A stretch of DNA of 64,000 nucleotides from Halothermothrix sp. (GTDB taxonomy: Bacteria > Bacillota > Halanaerobiia > DY22613): assembly GCA_016841825.1 (NCBI GenBank), contig JAENYK010000005.1:62001-126000 (forward strand), given 5' to 3'. Below are positions 8,850-17,133 of the stretch, piece after piece. The notes under the pieces were generated by a model, which searched no databases, was not told the origin of the DNA, and saw only the letters and a program-made list of their open reading frames with translations. Position 1 is the stretch's first letter. Every line of letters begins with the position of its first letter. The position numbers were made by a program, and so were the translations under genes.

Positions 8850-10400
8850 ATGTCTACAAATGAAAAAATAAGACAGCTACAAGAGAAGAAAGAAAAAATT
8901 CGTATCGGCGGTGGGCAGAAAGGTATTGAGAAACAACATACTAACGGAAAATACACTGCACGTGAAAGAATAGATATGTTGTTGGATCCAGACAGTTTTC
9001 AAGAGTTATCAATGTTTGTGGCTAATCGTTCTACGGATCTGGGCATGGCTGATAAAGAAGTCCCCGGTGAGGGGGTCGTTGTCGGTTACGGCACGATTAA
9101 TAATCGATTGGTTTACGTCTTCTCTCAGGATTTCACTGTTATGGGAGGTTCTCTGGGCGAAGCTCATGCACAGAAGATCGTCAAAGTCATGGATCTGGCA
9201 TTGAAGAATGGTGCTCCCCTTATTGGAGTAAACGATTCTGGAGGAGCTCGAATTCAGGAAGGTGTAGATGCTTTAAATGGTTATGGTAATATCTTCTTTA
9301 GAAATACTATCTCTTCAGGAGTGATTCCTCAAATTTCAGTAATTCTAGGACCCAGTGCCGGTGGTGCAGTATATTCACCTGCGATTACTGACTTCATCTT
9401 TATGGTCAACGGTATTAGTAAGATGTTTATTACTGGCCCTAGTGTTATTAAAGCAGTTACTGGCGAAGAGATCTCTGATGAAGCTTTGGGTGGGGCTGTT
9501 ACTCACAATCGATTGAGTGGTAATGCTCATTTTATGGCTCAGACTGAGGAAGAATGTTTTGCAATGATTCGGGCTTTGATAGATTATATTCCATCTAATA
9601 ATCAGGAAGAAGCTCCACGTTATGAGAATCTCGATTCTCCAGGCCGTAAAACACCTGAACTTATGGATATTGTTCCAGCTGGAGCTAAACAAGCTTATGA
9701 TATGCTGGATGTGATTCATTCAATTGTTGATGCCGATAGTTTTATGGAAGTTCATCCTCATTATGCTGAAAATATTACAGTTGGCTTTGGTCGTCTGAAT
9801 GGTCGGACAATTGGCATAATTGCCAATAATCCAAAGTTCATCGCTGGATGTCTTGATATTAACGCTTCTGATAAAGCTGCTAGATTTATTAGATTCTGCG
9901 ATGCATTTAATATTCCATTACTAACTCTGGTTGACACTCCAGGTTATCTACCTGGCACTGAACAGGAATATGGTGGAATTATCCGACATGGTGCGAAACT
10001 ATTGTATGCTTATTCAGAAGCTACTGTACCAAAGATGACTCTGATTGTGCGGAAAGCTTATGGTGGAGCTTATCTGGGGATGTGTAGTCAGTCTTTAGGG
10101 GCAGATATAGTTTATGCCTGGCCCATTGCTGAGATTGCAGTTATGGGACCAGAGGGTGCAGCTAATATCATCTATCGTAAAGAGATTGCTAAAGCAGCCA
10201 ATCCGGAAGAGGAACGTCAAGCTAAAATTGATGAATATCGTAATCAGTTCTCTAACCCATATGTGGCAGCCAGTCGTGGTATGATCGATGATGTTATTGA
10301 CATTGCAGATACCCGAATTGCTTTGGTTAACGCCCTGGAGATGTTACAGAACAAACGAGAACATCGTCCACCTAAAAAACACGGTAATATACCGTTATAA
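8850..10400 (+). CDS. mmdA: Methylmalonyl-CoA decarboxylase, alpha (carboxyltransferase) subunit
   Basis: Transfers the carboxyl group of (S)-methylmalonyl-CoA to the biotin carrier, releasing propionyl-CoA. 516 residues, crotonase-like tandem carboxyltransferase domains. Visible motifs: KQHTNGKYTARERIDMLLDP, NDSGGARIQEGVDAL, GPSAGGAVYSPA, the second-domain TLVDTPGYLPGTEQEYGGII and GPEGAANIIYRKE. Homologous to PccB/AccD-type subunits. The adjacent OadG-like and biotin genes and the absence of a biotin carboxylase favour decarboxylase over carboxylase, by inference. Confidence 0.9.
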   Translation: MSTNEKIRQLQEKKEKIRIGGGQKGIEKQHTNGKYTARERIDMLLDPDSFQELSMFVANRSTDLGMADKEVPGEGVVVGYGTINNRLVYVFSQDFTVMGGSLGEAHAQKIVKVMDLALKNGAPLIGVNDSGGARIQEGVDALNGYGNIFFRNTISSGVIPQISVILGPSAGGAVYSPAITDFIFMVNGISKMFITGPSVIKAVTGEEISDEALGGAVTHNRLSGNAHFMAQTEEECFAMIRALIDYIPSNNQEEAPRYENLDSPGRKTPELMDIVPAGAKQAYDMLDVIHSIVDADSFMEVHPHYAENITVGFGRLNGRTIGIIANNPKFIAGCLDINASDKAARFIRFCDAFNIPLLTLVDTPGYLPGTEQEYGGIIRHGAKLLYAYSEATVPKMTLIVRKAYGGAYLGMCSQSLGADIVYAWPIAEIAVMGPEGAANIIYRKEIAKAANPEEERQAKIDEYRNQFSNPYVAASRGMIDDVIDIADTRIALVNALEMLQNKREHRPPKKHGNIPL

Positions 10401-10413
10401 GGAGGCGTAATTA

Positions 10414-10743
10414 ATGGGTAGATTTGCATCTGGTTGGGAATTAACGATTTTAGGGATGGGTACTGTTTTTTTGATGTTATTTTTGCTTTCAGTTGTTCTA
10501 AAATTTATGGGTAAATATTTAAGTCCGAAAAAAGCTCCTGTTCAACCTATTACTCAGATAAGTGTAGCGACTGAAGATGATTTGAAAACACAAAAAGTTG
10601 CTGCAGTGATGGCAGCTATACAACTAGTAATGGGTGATAGTGAATATAAAGTAATCTCGATCAAACCAGTCTCTTCATCCTGGAAACAATCCCTAAATCT
10701 CGGGAGAGAAGAGATTAAATATGGTGGGAGAAAGGGGAAATAA
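10414..10743 (+). CDS. Sodium-pump decarboxylase gamma/delta subunit (OadG/MmdD-like)
   Basis: 109 residues with one N-terminal transmembrane helix (LTILGMGTVFLMLFLLSVVLKFM) followed by a short cytoplasmic tail, the usual form of the assembly subunit that anchors Na+-pumping decarboxylases. The C-terminal half (VMAAIQLVMGDSEYKV, then the VSSSWKQSLNLGRE region) matches the OadG-domain layout. Preceded by AAGGAGG 13 bp after mmdA. Confidence 0.85.
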   Translation: MGRFASGWELTILGMGTVFLMLFLLSVVLKFMGKYLSPKKAPVQPITQISVATEDDLKTQKVAAVMAAIQLVMGDSEYKVISIKPVSSSWKQSLNLGREEIKYGGRKGK

Positions 10744-10745
10744 AC

Positions 10746-11117
10746 ATGAGAGAATTTATCGTTAGAGTTAACGGTGAAGAGTTCCAGGTGGAAGTGGAGG
10801 AAGTAAGAGGAGGTCAAAGACCAACTCCTGTCACTAAACCACAAGCTAGCACTATTCCTGCAGCTCCTGTACAAAAACCAAAACCGCAAGTTTCTGCAGA
10901 TGATGATAGTGACGTTGTAGCACCAATGCCTGGCACAGTTTTAGCTATCAAAGTTAAAGCAGGAGACAAAGTAAATGCTGGTGATGCTGTTGTTGTACTG
11001 GAAGCGATGAAATTGGAGAATAATCTTAATGCTCCTATCTCCGGCACTGTCAAAGCGATAAAAACTACAGTTGGTGCATCTGTCAATCCTGGAGATGTAT
11101 TAGTAGAGATCGGTTAA
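10746..11117 (+). CDS. Biotin carboxyl carrier subunit of methylmalonyl-CoA decarboxylase
   Basis: 123 residues. N-terminal segment, a Pro/Ala/Lys-rich flexible linker (about residues 25-48), then a biotinyl domain with the biotinylation motif EAMKLEN and the mirrored ends VVAPMPGTVLAIKVKAGD and ISGTVKAIKTTVGASV. Carries CO2 between MmdA and the membrane subunit. It is the last gene of the operon; the expected beta subunit (OadB/MmdB) does not follow and is not elsewhere in the window. Confidence 0.92.
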   Translation: MREFIVRVNGEEFQVEVEEVRGGQRPTPVTKPQASTIPAAPVQKPKPQVSADDDSDVVAPMPGTVLAIKVKAGDKVNAGDAVVVLEAMKLENNLNAPISGTVKAIKTTVGASVNPGDVLVEIG

Positions 11118-11148
11118 AGATATATGTGATCAATGAAAATGTTTTTTG

Positions 11149-11183
11149 AGATAGGAGCCTGAAAAGGTTCAGGTCTCCTATCT
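11149..11183. terminator. Hairpin after the decarboxylase operon
   Basis: AGATAGGAG/CTCCTATCT arms continued by CCTGAA/TTCAGG around an AAGG loop. A strong stem, but followed by TCCC rather than a T-run, so termination may be inefficient. Confidence 0.5.
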
Positions 11184-11619
11184 TCCCAGTAACAATCTAA
11201 ATCTATATCCTGGAATCTTGCACTGGTTTTAATGGTGCAATTGGATAGAGAAAGAACTGATAGACCTAAATGTTTTGTTGTGTTCCAAATTGCATTCAGA
11301 ATTTTTATTCACAATTGAGAAGGTGGCTTTGAACAGTCATCGCGAAAGCTGAGACTTTTCCTAATATGCCAATCTACGTATCAGCTTGATTAGGTTTAGT
11401 GGAGTATGGAGTATTGTACTAATTAATATTTTTGCTGGAGAGATTTTTGACGATTGGGTTTGGAAGTCTCAGCTGTCCCGATGGTGATGCAGATATTTCT
11501 ACATACTCATGCGAAATGGGGCCACATTTGCAGGAGAGTGGATCTGCAGTGCTGCCGGGGGTTTACTATCGGTTCTTTCTTAACAAAAATTTTATATCAA
11601 AGGAAAAGAGGGAGCGTAA
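11184..11619. other. Intergenic region upstream of glutamate dehydrogenase
   Basis: About 436 bp with no convincing gene; the short overlapping frames at 11432-11665 lack family features and run into gdhA. The gdhA promoter must lie here or upstream, but no single -35/-10 pair stands out. Confidence 0.4.
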
Positions 11620-12876
11620 ATGTCAAAAAGAGAAAATCTTTATGAAGTCGTACTGGAACAGGTAACCACAGCATGTGAAGCACTAAAGGCTAATGAAGCA
11701 GTTTGTGAGCTGTTAAAAGAGCCAATGAGAACTCTGAACGTGTCTTTCCCAGTAAAAATGGATGATGGAACTATCCGTGTATTTAATGGTTTCCGTTGCC
11801 AACACAATGATGTATTAGGTCCAACTAAAGGTGGTATCCGTTTTCATCCACAAGTTGACATGAACGAAGTTAAAGCTTTAGCCGCATGGATGACCTACAA
11901 ATGTTCATTATTGGGTCTGCCCTATGGTGGAGGTAAAGGTGGAGTTGAAGTTGACCCACGCACTTTGTCCAAAGCAGAATTAGAAAGATTAGCACGTGGT
12001 TATATTAGAGCTATTGCTCCAATTATCGGCGATCACAAAGATATTCCTGCCCCAGATGTCAATACCAATCCACAGATTATTGCCTGGATGGTGGACGAAT
12101 TTTCAAAAATCAGAGGTTATAATGAGCCTGGTGTAATCACTGGTAAGCCAGTTAACTTTGGTGGTTCTTTAGGAAGAACTGAAGCTACTGGTTATGGTAC
12201 TGCTCTAGCTGCAAAATTAGCTGCTGAGAAGATTGGATTAGAGATGAAAGGTGCTCGTGTAGTTGTTCAAGGTTTTGGTAATGTTGGTAGCTATGCTGCT
12301 AAATATCTATCTGAATTTGGTGCCAAAGTTATTGCTTGTGCTGATTACACTGGCGTAGTATACAATGAAAACGGTCTAAATATTGATGATCTAATGAATT
12401 ATGTTGCTAATAATGATAGAGTTGTAAAAGGATATCCAGGAGCAACTAAAGAGATGGCTCCAGCTGATTGGATTGATGTTGAATGTGACATCATCGTTCC
12501 AGCAGCTCTGGAAAATCAAATTACTGAAGATAATGTTGATAAAGTAAAATGTAAAATTATCTCTGAAGGTGCGAATGGCCCTACTACTCCCGAAGCTGAC
12601 AAGATCTTGACAGAGAAAGGTGTTCTAATCATCCCTGATATTTTGGCTAACGCTGGTGGAGTTACTGTTTCCTATTTTGAGTGGGTACAAAACCTGATGA
12701 ATTTCTACTGGACTCAAGAAGAAGTTATCAAACGTCTAGAAGATCTAATGATCAGAGCTTTTGAGAGTGTCTTTAAAACATATAAAGAGACTGACGGTGT
12801 AAGCATGAGAATTGCTGCTTATATGGTTTCTATCAGTCGTCTTGGTGATGCTATGCAAATTCGCGGCTGGTGCTAA
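11620..12876 (+). CDS. gdhA: Glutamate dehydrogenase
   Basis: Oxidative deamination of glutamate to 2-oxoglutarate. 418 residues, the length of the hexameric bacterial/archaeal type. Motifs: GPTKGGIRFHP, KCSLLGLPYGGGKGGV with the catalytic Lys, DIPAPDVNT, the Rossmann GFGNVGSYAA and ANAGGVTVSYFEWVQN. The binding site is GGGAG 7 bp before the ATG. Its place directly after the 2-oxoglutarate-to-propionyl-CoA operon suggests a catabolic role. Coenzyme preference is not decided here; the Asp-containing ACADYTG after the Rossmann strand leans towards NAD. Confidence 0.95.
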   Translation: MSKRENLYEVVLEQVTTACEALKANEAVCELLKEPMRTLNVSFPVKMDDGTIRVFNGFRCQHNDVLGPTKGGIRFHPQVDMNEVKALAAWMTYKCSLLGLPYGGGKGGVEVDPRTLSKAELERLARGYIRAIAPIIGDHKDIPAPDVNTNPQIIAWMVDEFSKIRGYNEPGVITGKPVNFGGSLGRTEATGYGTALAAKLAAEKIGLEMKGARVVVQGFGNVGSYAAKYLSEFGAKVIACADYTGVVYNENGLNIDDLMNYVANNDRVVKGYPGATKEMAPADWIDVECDIIVPAALENQITEDNVDKVKCKIISEGANGPTTPEADKILTEKGVLIIPDILANAGGVTVSYFEWVQNLMNFYWTQEEVIKRLEDLMIRAFESVFKTYKETDGVSMRIAAYMVSISRLGDAMQIRGWC

Positions 12877-12909
12877 GAATCAACACTAATATGAGATTGT
12901 AATATTCAA

Positions 12910-12942
12910 AAGGCTCTCCTATATTTTTAGGAGAGCCTTTTC
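12910..12942 (+). terminator. Rho-independent terminator of gdhA
   Basis: Twelve-base arms AAGGCTCTCCTA/TAGGAGAGCCTT with a 6-nt loop and a short T-tail, 33 bp after the stop. Confidence 0.85.
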
Positions 12943-12958
12943 GCATTCAATCATATCT

Positions 12959-13054
12959 ACCACTTCTATAAGTTGGAGCTACCTTGTTCGACTTCAGTTG
13001 GGGTTGAATCTCCATCTGAAGCTGCGAAGTTCAACTTTAGCTGAACGAGTTCAC
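12959..13054 (+). repeat. Repeat family A, copy 1 (IS200/IS605 right-end / omega-RNA-like)
   Basis: About 96 bp shared with 38337-38449, 48484-48599 and 50229-50345. It holds a central hairpin (ACTTCAG...CTGAAG) and a GTTCAACTTTAGCTGAAC hairpin, and ends GAGTTCAC. The end abuts the 3' end of the convergent aldo/keto reductase gene. Confidence 0.75.
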
Positions 13055-13057
13055 TGA

Positions 13058-14074
13058 TTATATTTTCTTGCTCATATTGGAATGAGCTTCTTTTAACATA
13101 CTAATAATTGGTAGTTCATAAGGACACTTAGATTCACATTGACCACATTCGATACATGCGCTGGCATCAGTGGTTAGGGCTTGATAGCGAGCAGAAGACC
13201 ATTCTGGCATATTATAGCGGGTGTAATACCCATTTAAGACAAACATTGAAGGTATGTCTATTCCCTGAGGACAAGGAGCACAGTAATCACATTTACGACA
13301 GAATTGGCTTCCTAGAGAGTCAGCCTCAGCCTGTAAATCTTTAGCTTCCTGAGCGGTTAAAGTTAGATCTTCTAGAATACTTAAGTTCTGATCGATCTGC
13401 TCTGTGGAGTCTACGCCAGGAATAACCACAGTTACAGAATTATTTAAAATATGCTTCAATGATGCTGGTACATGATCTTTAAGTGCTCCACCAGCAACAG
13501 GTTTCATTCCAATAATTCCAATATTCATCTCTTTACACAAAGGAATCAGTTCCTTCAATGCTTCAGTTTCCACGATGTTGAATGGAACTTGAACAGTTTC
13601 GAATTTACCCGTTTTAATAGCTTGAACCAAAATAGAAGGTTTATGTCCAGTTATACCAATATGTTTAATCTTTCCCTGTGCTTTGGCTTCTGCCAGAGCT
13701 TCATAGGCTCCATTCTCTCCTAAAATGGTATCCAGAGCTTCTTGAGTCCGCACATTGTGCAATTGATAGAGATCAATGCTGTCAACCTTAAGGTTGTTCA
13801 AACTTATCTGAATATCAGCAGCCATCGTCTCCCTGTCTTTGGCGACTGATTTTGTAGCAATGATTACTTTATCAGCATGTTTAGGTAAAACCTGTCCAAT
13901 TTTCTCTTCACTATCGGTATATACTCTGGCAGTGTCTATGAAGTTCATACCTTTGTGAATAGCATACTCCACCAGATGGCTGGCATCTTCAGTACTGATA
14001 CGCTGTATAGGAATACCACCAAAACCAACTGGATTAATCTCAAGGCCAGTCTGACCTAATTTAACAGTTATCAT
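13058..14074 (-). CDS. Aldo/keto reductase with C-terminal 4Fe-4S domain
   Basis: 338 residues. An N-terminal TIM-barrel aldo/keto reductase (GQTGLEINPVGFGGIPIQ; catalytic-site segments NFIDTARVYTDSEEKIG and IDLYQLHNVR; Lys in ATKSVAK) is followed from about residue 265 by Cys clusters CRKCDYCAPCPQGIDIP and CIECGQCESKCPYELPI. This is the common anaerobe-type oxidoreductase with two ferredoxin-like centres; the substrate is unknown. Binding site GGAGGG precedes the ATG at 14074. Monocistronic, convergent with gdhA. Confidence 0.9.
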   Translation of the reverse strand: MITVKLGQTGLEINPVGFGGIPIQRISTEDASHLVEYAIHKGMNFIDTARVYTDSEEKIGQVLPKHADKVIIATKSVAKDRETMAADIQISLNNLKVDSIDLYQLHNVRTQEALDTILGENGAYEALAEAKAQGKIKHIGITGHKPSILVQAIKTGKFETVQVPFNIVETEALKELIPLCKEMNIGIIGMKPVAGGALKDHVPASLKHILNNSVTVVIPGVDSTEQIDQNLSILEDLTLTAQEAKDLQAEADSLGSQFCRKCDYCAPCPQGIDIPSMFVLNGYYTRYNMPEWSSARYQALTTDASACIECGQCESKCPYELPIISMLKEAHSNMSKKI

Positions 14075-14221
14075 ATATACATCCCTCCATATTTAGTATA
14101 TCTTGTTGCATGAAAAATACTCCACTCATAAATATTATACGTTTTGCACTACATTTCCTTCTTCTGGATTCATGTTTTTTTTTAATCAGGTAAAAATATA
14201 GTTAAGAAAGGAGGTTAAAAG

Positions 14222-14659
14222 ATGGATCAAAAAAGTGCGGCATTTGACAGTCTTCAAGCTTTATTAAATGGTCAATCAATTGCTATTCATACTTATGATG
14301 CCTTTATTCCGGAAGTTAAAGATCCTGAATTAAAGGCAGTTTTTCAGAAGATCAGGTCAGGACACCGTAAACAGTTAGATCAGGTGACTAGAAGGATTGA
14401 AGAATTAGGGTATCGACCTCGAATTAAACTTAATCCAGGGATGAAACTGGGAGAGTTAATAATTGATGCCAGAACCAGGATCGGCATTGCAGAAGAAAAG
14501 ATGGTTCGTTGGGCTTTAAAAGGCGAAGATATGGGTTTGACAACTACTGAGGAAATAGTCAAAGGGGATCTTGATGAGGTTAGTAAGGAATTAGTAGATT
14601 TTATTCTGGATGATAGCAATCATTATATAAATGAATTGATAAATTTTATTCATGAATGA
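14222..14659 (+). CDS. Ferritin-like four-helix protein (DUF2383-type)
   Basis: 145 residues, all helical, with regularly spaced acidic and His residues (IHTYDAFIPEV, HRKQLDQVTRRIEEL, DDSNHYINELINFI) like the PA2169/DUF2383 ferritin-like family. Function not established; stress or spore-related roles have been suggested for relatives. GAAAGGAGG site upstream. Family placement is by overall pattern, so moderate. Confidence 0.6.
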   Translation: MDQKSAAFDSLQALLNGQSIAIHTYDAFIPEVKDPELKAVFQKIRSGHRKQLDQVTRRIEELGYRPRIKLNPGMKLGELIIDARTRIGIAEEKMVRWALKGEDMGLTTTEEIVKGDLDEVSKELVDFILDDSNHYINELINFIHE

Positions 14660-14707
14660 AGTGTTAAATTAGACTTTTTTGACTGGGGGATTGGAGGAAG
14701 TAATGAA

Positions 14708-15490
14708 ATGAAGAATAGTAAAGACCAATTCAAAATAATTTTCGTTCTTGCCCATCCAGATGATGAATCATTTTTACCGTCTGGAACAATTGCGAAGTAT
14801 GCAGCAGAAGGGGCTAAGGTTATATATATTTGTGCTACTAAAGGAGAAAATGGACGGTCTGGTAACTGCAAACACACTCTGCCAGTTGATGAATTAAGAA
14901 TGATACGTTTTAAAGAGTTAGAAAAAGCTTGCACAACTTTGGGAATAAGTGAGCTGTATGAACTGGATTATCCGGATGGTCATTTAGCTGAAATAGATTC
15001 AGGAGAACCAATAAAAAGATTGGTAACATTTTTTCGTCAGGAAAAACCTGATGTAATAATTACCTTTGATCCAACAGGAATTTCAAATCATACGGATCAT
15101 AAGACAGTTCATCAATGGGTAACCCAAGCTTTTCAATTATGCAATAACCCCTTTTATCAGATTGAAGAGAGAAGTGTATTTACTCCTGCAAAATTGTATT
15201 ATTTGACAGTCCCCTCTCATTATATGATCACAATAGCTAATTCTCACGAGAGAGAAAAATATGAGAGTCTAATTACAACTATTATTTATGTAGGTGATTT
15301 TCTGGATAAGAAACAAAAAGCCATCGAATGTCATCAGACTCAATGTTTTAATATCAAAAGAATTTTTAAATTTGCTGGAGGACCGGATGATCTGGAAGAA
15401 CATGAATACTATATTTTGGCTCGATGTAATTTGAAAAGTTATGGGTATGAAGTTATCGAAAATGACTTATTGGGAGGAATTAAAAGTTAG
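14708..15490 (+). CDS. PIG-L/LmbE-family N-acetylglucosaminyl deacetylase-like protein
   Basis: 260 residues. Zinc-binding motif AHPDDES near residue 14, GEKGENG-like ATKGENGRSG, then ELDYPDGHLAEI and HTDHKTVHQW, the second metal-binding segment of the family. Relatives remove acetyl groups from GlcNAc conjugates in bacillithiol/mycothiol or glycolipid synthesis; no BshA or BshC partner is nearby, so the substrate is open. GGAGG lies about 10 bp before the start; an ATG at 14702 runs into a stop after two codons. Confidence 0.85.
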   Translation: MKNSKDQFKIIFVLAHPDDESFLPSGTIAKYAAEGAKVIYICATKGENGRSGNCKHTLPVDELRMIRFKELEKACTTLGISELYELDYPDGHLAEIDSGEPIKRLVTFFRQEKPDVIITFDPTGISNHTDHKTVHQWVTQAFQLCNNPFYQIEERSVFTPAKLYYLTVPSHYMITIANSHEREKYESLITTIIYVGDFLDKKQKAIECHQTQCFNIKRIFKFAGGPDDLEEHEYYILARCNLKSYGYEVIENDLLGGIKS

Positions 15491-15563
15491 CATAATGAAT
15501 CTACCATGTGGTATTTTTCGGATGTTCATTTCATGGAAAAATACATAAATTCAGTAGTTTTTG

Positions 15564-15592
15564 TTGCCTAAATGTTATATTGATGGTATAAT
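15564..15592 (+). promoter_or_regulatory. Promoter of the rsgA leader
   Basis: TTGCCT, 17-bp spacer, perfect TATAAT. It drives a leader of about 310 nt in front of rsgA. Confidence 0.75.
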
Positions 15593-15635
15593 GAGTTAGA
15601 GTTTATAACCGAGAAGATGAAGGGGGGCGTGATCT

Positions 15636-15716
15636 ATGTACATCATACGAGCTAAACAGTTAGTTAAATTAAATACTTCTAAATTAATAGTCACGGCCTG
15701 TCAAGGAAAAGGATAG
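15636..15716 (+). CDS. Putative 26-residue leader peptide upstream of rsgA
   Basis: ATG preceded by AGGGGGG; product MYIIRAKQLVKLNTSKLIVT followed by ACQGKG. It lies between a strong promoter and a set of hairpins ending in a terminator, the layout of a translation-responsive attenuator. No run of one codon is present apart from frequent Lys. Whether it is translated is unknown. Confidence 0.45.
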   Translation: MYIIRAKQLVKLNTSKLIVTACQGKG

Positions 15717-15756
15717 AGTCTATTTAGTGTTACTTAATTTTTAGATTATTTTCAAA

Positions 15757-15836
15757 CCACAGGTCATGTAGACTGTGGCATTATTATATCTGTATCATGT
15801 ATTTTTAAATAACCTATTTGGACGATATAGGTTATT
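15757..15836 (+). promoter_or_regulatory. Hairpins of the rsgA leader
   Basis: CCACAG (15757-15762) pairs with CTGTGG (15773-15778). A second, perfect 10-bp stem AATAACCTAT/ATAGGTTATT spans 15808-15836. CTGTGG could instead pair with CCACAG at 15848-15853, which is part of the left arm of the terminator that follows, so alternative folding is possible. Confidence 0.5.
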
Positions 15837-15842
15837 CTGGAT

Positions 15843-15880
15843 AAACACCACAGAGCAGTATTGCATGTGGTGTTTTTGTT
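15843..15880 (+). terminator. Intrinsic terminator inside the rsgA leader
   Basis: Perfect 10-bp stem AAACACCACA/TGTGGTGTTT, 13-nt loop, then a T-rich tail. It lies 30 bp before the rsgA start, so it must be read through or opened for expression from the leader promoter. Confidence 0.75.
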
Positions 15881-15908
15881 TAGATAAATTTAGAAAGGTG
15901 ATGTTTAA

Positions 15909-17012
15909 ATGAACGTATATAGTTTAGGGTGGAATGACTACTTTGCAAAGACATTTGAACCATATAAAGATCAAGGATTTAAGGCTGCCAGAGTTACTGC
16001 TCAATTTAATCATACTTATGTCCTGTATCAATCAGGAGAGTATATAACTGCTGAAGTGTCCGGGAGATTTCAATATCAAGCTAATTTCAGAAAAGATTAC
16101 CCTGTTGTTGGAGATTGGGTAGTAATAAAAGGATCTGAAGGTTCTGAGCAGGTAATTATTCATGCAGTTTTGACAAGGCAGACATATTTGGCACGTAAGA
16201 TGAAGATAACTGGTGGCCGAAGACTGATGGATGGAGTTATTGGTGGTGGTTCAACGGAAGAACAGGTTCTGGCTGCTAATATTGATATTGTGTTTATTGT
16301 TGTGGCTCTGGATAATGATTTTAATCTTCAACGAATTGAGCGCTATCTAACAATAACTTATAACAGTGGGGCTACACCGATTATTATTCTCAACAAAGCT
16401 GATTTATGTCCCAATCTTAACGATTATATTGCACAGGTTGAGTCAGTGGCAATAGGTGTACCGATTCATACTACCAGTATTTTCGATTCCAGTGCTATAG
16501 ATATAATTAAACAGTATTTGACAAACAATCGTACTGTTATATTTGTGGGATCTTCCGGTGTTGGCAAGTCTTCGATTATAAATATTTTGTTCGCTGAAGA
16601 GCTTCAGATTACTAAAAATATTAGTAAATCCACTGGAAAAGGAAGACATACTACCACTAACCGACAACTCTTTGTTCATCCTGCAGGTGGAATTATTATT
16701 GATACTCCTGGAATCCGGGAATTGCAGCTCTGGTGTGATGAAGATGCTGTAGAAGAGACTTTTGAAGATATTAAAGATTTGGCTTTAAATTGTAAATTTA
16801 ACGATTGTCAGCATGATACTGAACCGGGATGTGCGATCAAACAAGCTATTGAGGATGGAGTTCTTACCAGGGAGCGATTTGAAAGTTATCTGAAACAACT
16901 AAAAGAACTCGAAAGATTAAAACTTCGACAAAGAGGTGCTTCCAAAGTTGGTAAACCTTATCGCATGGATAAGCTCAAGATGGAAAAAATTATTTTGAAC
17001 TCTCGAAAATAA
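15909..17012 (+). CDS. rsgA: Ribosome small-subunit-dependent GTPase A
   Basis: Late 30S ribosome assembly factor, 367 residues. N-terminal OB fold (about residues 30-95, including DYPVVGDWVVIKG), then a circularly permuted GTPase in which G4 (NKADLC) precedes G1 (GSSGVGKSS) and G3 (DTPGIREL), then a zinc site CKFNDCQHDTEPGCAI. About 15 residues precede the usual core. Expression likely controlled by the leader upstream. Confidence 0.93.
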   Translation: MNVYSLGWNDYFAKTFEPYKDQGFKAARVTAQFNHTYVLYQSGEYITAEVSGRFQYQANFRKDYPVVGDWVVIKGSEGSEQVIIHAVLTRQTYLARKMKITGGRRLMDGVIGGGSTEEQVLAANIDIVFIVVALDNDFNLQRIERYLTITYNSGATPIIILNKADLCPNLNDYIAQVESVAIGVPIHTTSIFDSSAIDIIKQYLTNNRTVIFVGSSGVGKSSIINILFAEELQITKNISKSTGKGRHTTTNRQLFVHPAGGIIIDTPGIRELQLWCDEDAVEETFEDIKDLALNCKFNDCQHDTEPGCAIKQAIEDGVLTRERFESYLKQLKELERLKLRQRGASKVGKPYRMDKLKMEKIILNSRK

Positions 17013-17133
17013 TTCTCCACAACTCCTATCTAGAGAAAATAGCAACTCTAAAACCTTAAATAAAAAGGATTCGCAGAAAAAAGAACGAATATATCTTTTA
17101 AAATAAAGAGAAAGTGTGGGGAAGAGGTTAGTG

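Noticed and set aside
11432-11665. Short plus-strand ORFs upstream of glutamate dehydrogenase
   Set aside because: No binding site or family features, overlap the gdhA start, and two competing frames cover the same DNA.
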